Shown: one piece after another, positions 11,674 to 22,870 of the stretch
Numbering within the stretch: position 1 is the first letter of the stretch
Layout of the letters: each line of letters opens with the position of its first letter
Assembly: GCF_029873635.1 (NCBI RefSeq)
Contig: NC_080422.1
Coordinates: forward strand, 12,803,936-12,867,935
Source of the DNA: Malania oleifera
Taxonomy: Eukaryota; Streptophyta; Magnoliopsida; Santalales; Ximeniaceae
Length of the DNA stretch: 64,000 bases
Reading direction: 5' to 3'
The notes under the pieces: generated by a model
What the model saw: only the letters and a program-made list of their open reading frames with translations
The model's database searches: none
Told to the model about the DNA's origin: nothing
Program-made: the position numbers and the translations under genes

Positions 11674-12576
11674 TGTTGGAGTGTCAAGCTGAAGAAAAGA
11701 ATCTGGGCCGTCCATTCTTTATGGAAATCTAACGGCTGCTGTTTCCCTCATTGTTAGCTAGGGGCATGGATGTAATTTCACATGTAATAAATAGTAAATG
11801 AAAAATTAAAACAGCAGGGGGGCGGGCGATTTTTTCACACTTCAGTTTTGGGGCAACTGGAGGATGCATTTTTAGCGAGCAGAACAGAGAGGAGACATCT
11901 TCCCCTTCCCAGTCGCGAGTCCTTCCCAGCTGCGAGTCTTTCCTAGCCGAAAGAGAGCACCTGCAGTGAGGGTTCCTTCAGCTGCGTAGGAGAGTAAGGG
12001 CCGCATGAGAGAAGGAGACGGCAACGGAGGTTCGGCGTTGGGGGGATCTCCAACCTCCAGCAGAGGTTCACGCAATTGTAAAGGAAGGTAATGCACAGAT
12101 CTATTTCTTGGGAGGGATTTCTTTTAGGGAAATTAGGGAGAAGGATAGGAAGAAGCCTAGGGTTCTTCGCAGGTGCGAAGAGGGGCTTTCGTGGGTCATT
12201 CTTGGGCTGATTTCCATACGAGATTGGTAAGACAAGAAAGGGTAAATCTTTGTGTACTTATATTTATTTCCACCAAATTTAATATAGTATCTCCGAAGGT
12301 AAGTTTCTACCGTGGATGTAGGCCAATTTTTGGGCCGAACCACGTAAATGTGTTCTTGTGATTGTGTGATTGACATGTTTATGTTTTGCTGAATAGTGGA
12401 TTGGTGAACATATATTTTTCTTGATCAGGCTTAGCACACACGCACACGTTAAAATAAATAGGTTTTCGTTTAGGTGTGATTGTGGTTGATGCTTAGGTAA
12501 AATTAGATTGTGGTTTGTTTATAATTGATTAAAATTTGAAAATTAGAATTAGCAATCAGCTTAATTACACACAACA
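11674..12576 (+). repeat. Copia-1 5' LTR
   Basis: It starts TGTTGGAGTGTCAAGC and ends ACACACAACA. Downstream of the U3-like part is a GC-rich leader with paired gcgagtc / gcgagtcttt phrases. Pairing with 16705-17608 is evident along the whole length. Confidence 0.96.
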
Positions 12577-12578
12577 AG

Positions 12579-12591
12579 TGATATCAAATCC
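12579..12591 (+). promoter_or_regulatory. Copia-1 primer binding site (initiator tRNA-Met type)
   Basis: TGATATCAAATCC begins two bases after the 5' LTR. It is a mutated form of TGGTATCAGAGCC, the common plant retrotransposon site complementary to initiator tRNA-Met. Confidence 0.8.
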
Positions 12592-12599
12592 TAGCTATG

Positions 12600-13668
12600 T
12601 GATGGGGACCTCTAGGTTTAAAAAATAGAAAAATTCATCGGAAAAAATGACTTTGGTTTATGGAGGATCAAGATGCGTGCCATCTTGGTACAGCAGGGGC
12701 TTGAGGAGGCTTTTCTTGGAGAAAATAAGGGAACTTTCACTTCGCAATAGGGGAAACTAAGTTTTCCCTCCACTGATAAAGTGAAGCTCGAAATCCTCCA
12801 AAAGGCACATAGTGCCATTATCTTGTCCTTAGGAGACAAAGTGCTTAGGGAAGTTGCCAATGAGGATACGGCAGTTGGATTTTGGTCAAAACTAGAAAGT
12901 TTATACATGACAAAATTTGTAGCAAATAGACTTGATGAGGATACGGCAGTTGTAGTTTGGTCAAAACTAGAAAGTTTGTACATGACAAAATCCCTAGCAA
13001 ACAGACTCCATAAGAAGACTAGACTCTACACCTTTAGAATGACCCCTAGAACATCTATTGATGAACATTTAGATGAATTTAATAAAATTCTTTTGGATCT
13101 TGCTAATATTGATATTAGTATAGATGAAGAAGACCAGGAAATTCTTTTATTGAGTTCTCTTGATTCCACATATGAAAATATTAAAGAAACTATGATGTAT
13201 GGGAGAGAGAGGCTGACTTTAGAAGATGTGCAAGCCATTTTGCACTCTAGGGAATTGCACACTAAGTCTGAGTCTAAATTAGGGTCAGGGGAAGGGTTAA
13301 ATGTGAGAGGTATGTCTGAAAAGAGAGACAAGAAAGGAAAAGGCAAGAGGTCTAGATCAAAGTCTAAGAGCAAGACACTAAAGTGTTTTGTATGTGACAA
13401 GGAAGGATATTTTAAGAGGGACTGCCCTGAGAGGAACAAGGTTGCAAATGTCACCACCTCTAAATCAAAGGGTAAGGAAGCTATAGTTTTAGATGGGTAT
13501 GATAGTGCGGAAGTGTTGAACATCTCTAATAAAGATTCGGGAAAAGAATGGATATTGGATTCAAAATGTTCCTTCCACATGTGTCCATTGAAAAACTGGT
13601 TTGAGTCTTTTACATTCTTAGAAGGAGGTCATGTTATCCTAGGAAACAATAAGTCATGTAAAATATAG
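12600..13668 (+). pseudogene. Copia-1 gag and start of protease, broken
   Basis: The first part (about 12600-12780) is frameshifted. From 12781 a long frame carries the gag core of the UBN2/DUF4219-like type (SKLESLYMTK, TFRMTPRTSIDEHLDEF, DEEDQEILLLSSLDSTYENI, ERLTLEDVQAILHSREL) and then a basic stretch. The zinc knuckle CFVCDKEGYFKRDC has Tyr in place of the metal-binding His. The protease signature reads WILDSKCSFHMCP: the catalytic Asp is kept but the following Ser-Gly is Ser-Lys. A 75 bp in-frame tandem duplication sits inside the gag core. The frame ends at a stop at about 13666. Confidence 0.9.
12862..13011 (+). repeat. 75 bp tandem duplication inside Copia-1 gag
   Basis: Two adjacent 25-codon units, both beginning gaggatacggcagtt (12862 and 12937), encode EDTAV..WSKLESLYMTK twice. 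The frame is preserved. The copies differ at several bases, so the duplication is not brand new. Confidence 0.95.
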
Positions 13669-14916
13669 GGTATTGAGACTGTGAAACTTCTAATGCATGA
13701 TGAGATTGAAAGAGTGCTAAGAGATGTGAGGTACATACCCAAGCTGAAGAAAAACTTCATTTCTCTGGGTAGTTTAGATAAGACAGGGTACACGTTTAAG
13801 TCTAAAGAAGGTAGCCTAAGAGTATGTAAAGGCTCATTGGTAATGATGAAAGGGGTGCTAAAGAATGGGTTGTACACCTTGGTAGGAAAGACAGTGATTG
13901 GTGAGGCTTCACCTATCAATCATAGGGTAGAAAATCAAGTTTCCTTGTAGCATAAAAGGTTAGGACATGTTAGCTAATAGGGCCTAAAGGAGCTAGAGAA
14001 ACAAGGGCTCCTTGGAGATAGGAAACTTAAGGAATTGTCATTCTATGAGGAGTGTGTCTTGGGTAAGTCTACTAGGGTTAGTTTTAAGAAGTCCACTCAC
14101 ACCACAAAACAGACTCTTAATTACATACATTCAGACTTGTGGTGGCCTGCTACGGTTAGTTCTCATCGTGGTTCTAGGTATTTTCTATCAATTATAGATG
14201 ACTTTTCTAGGAAAGAATGGGTTTATATTCTAAAACATAAAAGTGATACTTTTGAAAAGTTTAAAGAATGGAAAACCTTAATTGAAACTCAAGTTGGCAG
14301 AAAAGTTAAAACACTGAGAATAGACAATGGATTAGAATACTTGTCAAATGAATTTTCTGAATTTTGTAAAGCTGAGGGCATAGCTAGACATAGGACTGTT
14401 AAGGATACTCCCCAACAGAATGGATTAGTTGGAAGGATGAATAGGACTATTTTGGAAAGGGTAAGATGCATGTTAGCCACTTCAGGTCTGCCCAAGACCT
14501 TTTGGGTAGAGGCGGTGACCACTGCTGTATATCTTATTAATAGGTTTCCTTCCACAACTCTAAAATTTAAAACCCCTCAAGAAATCTGGTTGGATAAGCT
14601 TGCTAATTATCAGGGTTTAAAAGTTTTTGGGTGCGTAGCCTATGCCCACATTAGAACTAATAAATTAGAGTCTGGGGCTATTAAATGCATTTTTGTGGGA
14701 TACCTAGAGGGGGTTAAAGGCTATAAACTCTGGGTTATAGAACCTGGAAAACAAAAATGTATTATTAGCAGGGATGTAGTTTTTAATGAAACTCAAATGG
14801 GGGAAAACCAAAAAATTCATATGAAAGTGTTAGGCACTCTGATACTAGTGACCGGCAACTTGAGGTGGAGCAACCCTAGCCATTTAGAAACAGATGCTAT
14901 AGATTTTGAGGAGTAA
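13669..14916 (+). pseudogene. Copia-1 protease end, GAG-pre-integrase and integrase, broken
   Basis: After a stop, frames continue with VRYIPKLKKNFISLGSLDK (end of protease/linker). The zinc-binding region HKRLGHVS...ECVLGK carries two stops. The integrase core shows HSDLWWPATVSS with the first Asp, IIDDFSRKEWVYILKHK, and RIDNGLEYLSNEF with the second Asp. The expected Glu in QNGxAERxNRT is replaced: the text reads QQNGLVGRMNRT. Integrase activity would therefore be lost even without the stops. The C-terminal part FGCVAYAHI...IFVGY is typical of Copia integrases. Confidence 0.92.
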
Positions 14917-16630
14917 AACTCAGAACCAGAAACCTCTGAATTAATTAAAACCTACCTTCTAGCACGAGATAAGGATAGAAGGGTCATAAGACCTCCTCAA
15001 AGGTATGGGGAAGCTGATATGACATCTTTTGCTCTTTGTATTACTGAAACAAAAATTGAGGTGGAGCCTAGGACTTTTAGAGAGACCATGGATAGTAAAG
15101 AGGTTGAAAAATGGATTCTTGCAATGCAAGAAGAAATGGAGTCTCTAAACAAGAATGAGACATGGGTGATGGTACCTAGATTGGAAAAACAGAAACTCAT
15201 AGGATCCAAATGGATCTTTAAGAGGAAAAAGGGAATCCCTGAAGTTGAACCACTCAGGTATAAAGCTAGGTTAGTGGCTAAAGGATTTACATAAAGGGAA
15301 AGGGTAGACTATAATGAAATATTTTCCCCTGTTGTAAGGCATAGTTCAATTAGAATTCTATTATCTTTTGTTGGTGTACATGACTTGCATTTGGAACAAC
15401 TTGATGTTAAAACTGCTTTCTTGCATGGTACTTTAGAAGAAACAGTTTATAACTCCCGAGGGCTTTGATACAGAAATAAATAAAAATCATGTATGTTATT
15501 AAAGAAATCTTTATATAGGCTGAAACAATCACCTGGACAATGGTATAAACGATTTGATTCTTACATGATTCAAAATGATTTCTATAGAAGCAATTATGAT
15601 GGTTGTGTTTATTTTAAATCATGTGATAAATGTAATATATATTTGCTATTATAAGTTGACGACATGTTGGTTGCTTGTGGAGACATGGATATGTTAAATT
15701 AAGTTAAGTGCATGCTTAAATCTGAATTTGAAATGAAAGACTTAGGACCTGTTAAAAGGATACTTGGTATGGAAATAACTAGAGAAAGGAATAAAAAGTT
15801 TCTCTACTAGTCTCAAAAGTCTTATATTTCAAAGGTGTTGAAAAGATTTGGAATGAGTCATGTTAAATCTACTTCTATTCTTATTGCATAATATGTTAAA
15901 TTGTCTAGAAAACAGTGTCCTGAAACTGAAAATGAGTCACTATTTATGAATAGAATACCTTATGCTAGTATGGTTGGTAGTGTAATGTATGCTATGGTAT
16001 GTTCTAGACCTGATCTATCTTATGTTGTAACTCAAGTGAGTAGATTTATGAGCAAACTTGGAAAACCACATTGGCATGTTTTGAAACAAATTTTTCAATA
16101 CTTGTCTGGAACAAAACAACAAGGTTTAATATTTGATAAAAGGGATATGCATTGTGAAATAGGGTTAAGAGGATATGTAGATTCTGACTATGCTAGAAAT
16201 CTAGATACTAGGAAGTCTTTGTCTGGTATGGTTTGTTTCCTTTTTAGGTAATGCTATTAGTTGGAAATCACACATGCAGTCGGTGGTAGCCTAGTCTACC
16301 ATGGAGGCAGAATATATTGCCATGATTGAAGCCTTTAAGGAGGCTATATGGATAAAAGGACTATGCCAAGAGTTAGGAATGTATAGTGGAACTATTATAA
16401 TTTATTGTGACAATCAAAGCACTATTCATTTGGCTAAGAATCATGTTTATCATGATAGGTCCAAACATATAGATGTTAGACTGCATTTTGTGAAAGATAT
16501 TATTTCTAGTGGTGAAATAGAAGTAATAAAAATTTCAACAGAGAATAATCCTTCTAATATGATAACTAAAGTGGTACTTAAATCCAAGTTTGAACATTGT
16601 TCGAACTTGGTTAACCTTGGAAGTTTCTAG
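14917..16630 (+). pseudogene. Copia-1 reverse transcriptase and RNase H, broken
   Basis: Joined frames show MVPRLEKQKLIGSKWIFKRK, YKARLVAKGFT, VDYNEIFSPVVRHSSIR, LEQLDVKTAFLHGTLEE and LYRLKQSPGQWYKRFD. The Y of the YVDD box is a stop (VDDMLVACGD follows). RNase H is recognised by GYVDSDYARNLDTRKSLSG, STMEAEYIAMIEAFKEAIW and YCDNQSTIHLAKNHVYHDRSKHI. At least seven stops or frameshifts interrupt it. The polyprotein ends about 75 bp before the polypurine tract. Confidence 0.92.
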
Positions 16631-16692
16631 TGTTTGTTTTGCAGGAACCGCCATCAGAGATGCTAAGGAGATGCATGGGTCACAAGCTTGCC

Positions 16693-16704
16693 AAAGTGGA
16701 GAAT
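16693..16704 (+). promoter_or_regulatory. Copia-1 polypurine tract
   Basis: AAAGTGGAGAAT directly precedes the 3' LTR start TGTTGG, the standard position for the plus-strand primer. Confidence 0.8.
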
Positions 16705-17608
16705 TGTTGGAGTGTCAAGCTGAAGAAAAGAATCTGGGCCGTCCATTCTTTATGGAAATCTAACGACTGCAATTTCACTCATTGTTAGCCGGGGGCATGG
16801 ATGTAATTTCACATGTAATGAATAGTAAATGAAAAATTAAAACAACAAGGGGGCGGGGGATTTTTTCACACTTCAGTTTTGGGGCAACTAGAGGACGCAT
16901 TTTTAGCGAGCAGCACAAAGAGGAGACATCTTCCCCTTCCTAGCCGCAAGTCCTTCCCAGCCGCGAGTCTTTCCTAGCCGAGAGAAAGCACTTGCAGCGA
17001 GGGTTCCTTCAGCAGCGCAGGAGAGTGAGGGCTGCACGAGAGAAGGAGATGGCAGCAGAGGTTTGGCATTGGGGGGATCTCCAACCTCCAGCGGAGGTTC
17101 ACGCAAGGGTAAAGGAAGGTAATGCACAGATCTATTTCTTGGGAGGGATTTCTTTTAGGGAAATTAGGGAGAAGGATAGGAAGAAGCCGAAGGTTCTTCG
17201 CAGGTGCAAAGAGAGGCTTTCTTGGGTCATTCTTGGGCTGATTTCCAGAGGAGATTGGTAAGACAAGAAAGGGTAAATCTGTGTGTACTTGTATTTATTT
17301 TCACCAAATTTAATATAGTATCTCCGAAGGTGAGTTTCTGCCGTGGATGTAGGCCAATTTTTTGGGTCAAACCACGTAAATGTGTTATTGTGATTGTGTG
17401 ATTGACATGTTTATGTTTTGCTGAATATTGGATTGGTGAACATATATTTTTCATGATCAGACTTAGCACACATGCACACGTTAAAATAAACAGGTTTTCG
17501 TTTAGGTATGATTGTGGTTGATGCTTAGGTAAAATCAGATTGTGGTTTGTTTATAATTGATTAAAATCTGAAAATTAGAATTAGTAATGAACTTAATTAC
17601 ACACAACA
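16705..17608 (+). repeat. Copia-1 3' LTR
   Basis: Same start (TGTTGGAGTGTC) and end (ACACACAACA) as the 5' LTR, with scattered substitutions and small indels. It is followed by the right target duplication agtgg. Confidence 0.96.
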
Positions 17609-17613
17609 AGTGG

Positions 17614-18808
17614 AAATATAGAATAAAAGAAACAAAATATTAAAAAATAATACTCATAGTAATAGAAGTTAAAAACCCAAAAAAAAAAAAAGAAGATAAA
17701 AGTGATATAAAGCATTTAAAGAAGATTTATTTATTGTTATCGGCTTTATTTTTTGAAATTTTTAAGTAGATGGAACTAATAATTTTATTATAGAAAAAAG
17801 AAAGAAAAAGAAAGAATTAAAAAAATCAAAATGAGAGAAAAATAAGAAAAGAAATTATTTGTGTTGTCACCCATTTGCCCAATTGATGTGTGTGTAACAA
17901 ATTTAAAATTAAAATTAAATTCTCAATTAAGGGGTAATTTATTAACTACCTATAAGCCCATAACTCTTCCATTATTTTTCATAGTGGTCTCATTATTTCC
18001 TTAAATTTAGAATTGTTGATCACACATATTGCGTACTTATAGTTAGTATATTCGTGGAATGAAGACCAAATTAACACCTGTGTGACTTTTTTTCTCTTCT
18101 TTTCTACTAAATATTTATTATTAAAATTTTTTTTTTTGATAAATATTTATTCTTGTTTCTTTCATTATCATATAAGATTTCACGTGAAAAAATAAGAAAA
18201 GAGAAAATTCCTTTTACTAAGAGATTTAGATTAAGGCCCTTTTGTAAATCAATAGTAGCCCTACCCTACTATATTAGGGTAAAGCCTTCATTACTAACTA
18301 AGCGCTTAAGCCTTAAGGCTTGCTTTGTTTACTAATTTTAAAAATAGTGGAGCATTAACCTTCTAAGGTTATTAAAGTTAAAAAAAATAAAAAAATAAAG
18401 AAAGAAAGAAAATTTGAAATATCATATACAATTACTTGAGGTAGAGCTTATTATGTACAAATAAACATATGATTTTTAAACATATGATTTTGGGAGAAAA
18501 TTACAAATCTAACACTAATTTCTAAGTAAATAAATGAAGCACAAATAAGGTATTCATAGGAGACAAAGCATAAATCTAAAATTTCAGAGATAAGTTATGC
18601 CAAAGGGTCAAGAGGTTAAATGAAAAGCAGTTACTCATTCTGGAATCTATTGTCTCTAAAATAATTTATTCAAATCCTATTGTCTCTAAAATAATAGTAA
18701 TGAGTGCAAAGCAGTTACTCATTCTGGAATCTATTTATGGTACTTAGGGTTTTCTTGTTATGTCCTTCACCGTACTTTTTTTCTCATAGTGCCAAAACCA
18801 ATTGAGCA
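17614..18808. other. Intergenic; upstream region of the B3 gene
   Basis: AT-rich with no supported coding frame. A direct repeat of about 28 bp (gcagttactcattctgg) occurs at about 18626 and 18710, some 84 bp apart. The last few hundred bases should include the B3 gene promoter, but no TATA box can be chosen with confidence. Confidence 0.5.
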
Positions 18809-21800
18809 ATGGCCAGGCTCCGCCGTCGCCGGATGCTTTCCTCCGGCAGTAGACATGAATTCTTCAAGATCTTTTTGCAACAATTTAGCTCCCAGCGAAT
18901 GGTACTGTCTTTGTTCCGTGTGCTCTGCTTTAGCAACCTGTGTCTTTGGTGTGATGGCAGCAAACTAGATCAGAAAGAATTGTTCTTTTTGATGATTTAC
19001 TACTTTATTTCTTTTAGAAAAAGGGAAGAAAAAGAAGAAGAATAAAGCAAGGAAGAAATACTTAACTACTCATCAAAAATGTTACATTAATTGGAAAGAA
19101 CCGTTAGTGGGTTATTCACTTTTTATTTAAAAAGAGTTTAGTTTAATGCTTTGTTGAGCTGGATATTGTTTCTATTATGAATATAATCGATCAATCTAGG
19201 GTTTTGTACTTCAAGATAAAGTTTTTTTGACTGATTGGGTGTGTTTGGAATGGCATTATGACTGCATGTTCAATTATGTGTTACTTAGAAGTTAAAACAG
19301 TCAAATCTTGCAGCGGATACCACCGGCATTCATTCAGCACTTCGATGGGAACATACCAAACACGGCTCTTCTGAAGGATCATGGTGGAAGGTGTTGTGAG
19401 GTGGAGGTGGAAGAAGATGATAATGGTGTGTTCATGAGCAATGGCTGGGAGGGCTTTGTGAATGATCACACAATAGAACAGGGGGACTTCTTAATTTTCA
19501 GATACGATGGGAAATCTACGTTTGATGTCAAAATATTCGGTAAAAATGGATGCCAGAAATGCCAGAAAGAAGAAGAAGTGCTGGCTATTGATAAGTTTGG
19601 CCCCCCAGTTTGCGTGAAGGAGGGAGAGCTGACGAATGAAGCTGAGCAGACTTGTCAGACTCCCCCTCTTATTTGCAAAAAAGAGCTGTCACAACCGGCC
19701 CAAATAACTGAACACTCAGGTTTTGAGTTTTATTAGATAATCTTGTTTCCAGCATTTTGCAACTTTCCCCACTTCTTATTTCTCTCTTTTTATTGTTCCA
19801 ATCTGTTGTGAGCTTACAGATTCACGTGGGCTTCATTATCGAGATCAATCAAAGAGAATTGCTTCAGCAAAGTTGGAAATTCACAGGTTGTTTGATTCCT
19901 TGGGAGCTGACTTACCAAAGAACCCTTGTTTCCTTGCTTCTGTGGGGATGCGGTATATTCTGGTGAGTACTCAATTTTCATTCTTGTATGTGAAAAGTTC
20001 TAGCATTTTATGGTTTCACTGTTAGTCTATATTGATGGGAGTAAATGGTATTTCAGTCTTGGCCAATTTGATTTGAGGTCCTGAGTATTGTGTTCAATGG
20101 TTATTTTTTATCTTAAATGTAAATATATTGATCAAAAGAGTACGTACAAGTGTGGCCTTTGCATAAGTGAGGAAAGACACAAAAAAGCCACAAAAGGATA
20201 CACAAAAAACCTGGGCATTCCCAGGGCCAGCAAGGCACTTTAAACAAAAGACACCACTAAAAAACAGCAACTTCAAAAGGCCAAATTATCTTTCAGCCAA
20301 TCAAAGCAAACTAAAGATACAGCAGTAAAATCCAACGCAACCTCAAAACAGAACTTCAGCAAAACAATTAAAAGCTACTTTCAGCTCTCCAATTAGCAAG
20401 ATTATGAAATCTGTTGTGGATGACTCTGTAAGTATGAGATTGAATGGCTCTGATTATTGCTTCAGGAGCAGTCCCTGTCCCTTCAAATTGTTTCCGGTTC
20501 CTGAAGTGCCATATGTAATGTACTGTGGCTGCAAAGCAGATCTTTTTAGCCACAGCCTGAACACCAGTACGTCTCAACTCTTTATGTAACCATTTCAGCA
20601 AAGCTTTAATAGTTGAGATTCTTCTAGTAATACCAAGCCATTTTCTCAAAAAAGTCCAAACTGGTTCTGTGCTGCTGCATTTAAAAAATAAATGATCTAA
20701 TGATTCATCTTCAGTTTTGCACAGAAAGCATCTCTTGTCCAGGCCTTCAATCATTAACTTATCTTTTGTGAGGAGTTTGCCCTTAACACTGAGCCAAAGA
20801 ATAAACTTGTGCTTCGGAGTACTTCCAGATTTCCAGGCTTCTGCCAACCAAGGAGCCTTGCTGCCCTTGACTCTCCAGTAGTTGTAAATCTTCGAACAAC
20901 AAAGTTTATCTTCCAGAAGCCATTGTCTAAATTGTTCTTCAGCATTGAGGTGATTCCTGCAGTCCCTAACAATCTGGTTCTTGATAGCCACAATTTTTTT
21001 AAATAATGGGGAATCATCGTGCTTGCTTGTGGCCTCCCAAATACTCCTTCCTCTCAGGTAAAACTGGTTTACCCACTTGGACTAGAGAGAATCATTCTTC
21101 TCCTGAATATTCCAAAGAGCTTTCAAAAGGAGAGTGCAGTTCCAGAAATTAATATCGAACACTCCCAGCCCACCTTCCTCATTGGGGAGACAAACCTCCT
21201 TCAATGGTTATTGGATGGACATGCGTTTGAGAGTTTTCATTTGGTTATTTAGGATAAGAAAGTACATTTGAAGGGTGAAAATGAAGACCAACAGTCATGT
21301 GGCACCTAGGAAATCATTGGATTCAATGAAAATGTCATTCAGAGTGGCTTTTTGACTTTGTTATTTTTAGTTTCCTGTGATAGTTTATCAGTTGGTTCTA
21401 CATATGGAATGTAACTGGGGCATAGTTCAGTTTCTAAGGCTATTCGAATGTCTTTTCACTTTTTTTCCATGCAATAGAGTCCTTTAGTATTTTATATAAA
21501 TGGTTCAGTATGTTTAACAGATATAGATATGTTCTTGGTAAAAACCAATGGCCTTAAGAAACAATATCAAAACAAAAGGATTTGACTCACGGAGAACTGT
21601 AAGAATTCATGACAAACAATGCAAGACGATTTATAATTTACAACTTTACATCTACTTTCACTCCTTGTTATTTGTTTGCAAAATCAAGATGGACATAGTC
21701 GAGTAACTTACTACATATCCATATGATACAAATTATGCTACTCTGGATGGTAGTGCACAATATAGGTGAATGAGGGTAGCATAAATCTCTTTGGACTTCT

Positions 21801-22770
21801 TGATCTGTTCATTTCAAACTGATGCCAATAGAATAGGGCCACTTTCTACTTGTTGCATGAGATGCATATATTTGAATGGAGAGCTCTATAAATGGGGTAA
21901 GTTTTGTTCTTGGGGATTTGTTCACAAGGAAGCTTCCAGTTTAGGTATCTTGACTTTCAAACCACTCTATGAAAGTCGATATAGTTCACTATACAGAAAT
22001 ATGGAATTGAGGGTTGCTTCATAGAGGCATAGAGCATTCAATATTGAGAACAATTCTCCCTTTCTTTTTTTCCTTTTGGAAATTATTAAGCATAAAAGTA
22101 GGGACCCTTTACTGACGGATGAATGATGATACACTAGATTTTGGATTGTGCATCTTGAGAAATTGTCACTACAGCTTAACCCATTTTACTTTATTACGTG
22201 TAGAAGTTGGAATAGCGTAAGTACAAGCACACCTATGCGCACCCATGCACAAACATATATGGTGGATGAAACTGTCACTACATTTTAAGAAGTTGGAATA
22301 AACATATGAACAAGCACGCCTATGCGCCCCCATCCACAAACATATGTGGTGGATGAAGTGAACAGACCATTTTCAATTTGAGTATGAACTGTATGGAGTG
22401 TTTTAGAACTTATCTGGTGTTGGTCATTTCACTGACATGGGCTTGGTTTGGTTTGGGGTTGCAGAACATTCCAAGATTGGTGGTGTTGACAAATCGTATT
22501 AAATTAAATGATGAGCTGGTAATTCGGAATTGGAAGGGAAGGTGGCAGGTCGGTGTGATTTTCAAGAAGGAACGTATATCTGTGACTACGGGGTGGGTGA
22601 AGTTTTGGAGGGACAACAAGCTGAGCCGAAAAGATCATTGTGTTTTTGAGTTTGTGGTTGGCAGAGGAGGGTCTTGCAAGGAGTTAAGGGCGCATATTTT
22701 CTATGCAGGTGCAGGAGCAAGGGCAAAGGTTCTAAAGCCCCATGGACATCGAGCTGTGAAAAGGCCTTGA
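18809..22770 (+). CDS. REM-type protein with two B3 DNA-binding domains
   Basis: Predicted nuclear transcription factor, 315 aa from four exons: 18809-18901, 19314-19719, 19820-19962 and 22465-22770. All introns are GT-AG, and the phases (0, 1, 0) keep the frame. B3 domain 1 spans about residues 17-113, split by intron 1: FFKIFLQQFSSQRM joins RIPPAFIQHFDG, followed by NGWEGFVNDH and GDFLIFRYDG. B3 domain 2 spans about 201-290, split by intron 3: NPCFLASVGMRYIL joins NIPRLVVLTN, then TTGWVKFWRDNKL and CVFEF. A Cys/Glu-rich linker separates them. The start gives a short basic N-terminus (MARLRRRR) before domain 1. Intron 3 (2.5 kb) holds LINE-C. Retention of intron 2 would end the protein after 17 bases (stop near 19736), leaving one B3 domain. 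REM proteins are a known B3 subfamily, often reproductive; the exact role is unknown. The exon model is my inference. Confidence 0.88.
20106..21199 (-). mobile_element. LINE-C, 5'-truncated L1-type insertion in the B3 gene intron 3
   Basis: Minus-strand LINE 3' end flanked by a perfect 13 bp target duplication ttcaatggttatt (20093-20105 and 21200-21212). The coding remnant includes NEEGGLGVFDINFWN, LKALWNIQEK, RGRSIWEATSKHDDSPLFK, and a zf-RVT region with CFLCKTEDESLDHLFFKC. It keeps one 207-codon open frame (20368-20991). The 3' UTR resembles that of LINE-B (tatattgatcaa near the 3' end). It lies antisense to the B3 gene and outside the splice sites, so it should be removed with the intron. 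Confidence 0.93.
22203..22360. repeat. 86 bp tandem duplication in intron 3
   Basis: Two adjacent units begin gaagttggaata at 22203 and 22289 and share caagcac, cctatgcgc and acaaacatat, ending in ggtggatgaa. It lies about 100 bp upstream of the exon 4 acceptor. Confidence 0.85.
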
Positions 22771-22774
22771 TTAG

Positions 22775-22779
<5 letters not shown>

Positions 22780-22833
<54 letters not shown>
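22780..22833. repeat. (CT)n microsatellite after the B3 stop codon
   Basis: About 27 CT dinucleotides beginning 10 bp after the stop codon, so it is probably in the 3' UTR of the B3 gene. Confidence 0.97.
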
Positions 22834-22835
<2 letters not shown>

Positions 22836-22870
22836 GCAGGCACTAAATCCAAGCTCTGATGTTCATTTGT

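Larger units (their letters stand above)
11674..17608 (+). mobile_element. Copia-1, full-length LTR retrotransposon (inactive)
   Basis: The element has two LTRs of 903 and 904 bp, TG...CA ends (TGTTGGAG...ACACAACA), a primer binding site and polypurine tract next to the LTRs, and a perfect 5 bp target duplication agtgg at 11669-11673 and 17609-17613. Domain order is gag, protease, integrase, reverse transcriptase, RNase H, which defines Copia (Ty1). The LTRs differ at scattered positions, so insertion is not recent. The coding region is broken by many stops and has lost catalytic residues. It lies 1.2 kb upstream of the B3 gene. Confidence 0.96.

Noticed and set aside
13026-13580. 184-codon minus-strand frame
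   Set aside because: Antisense shadow of Copia-1 gag; the plus frame carries the gag and zinc-knuckle words.
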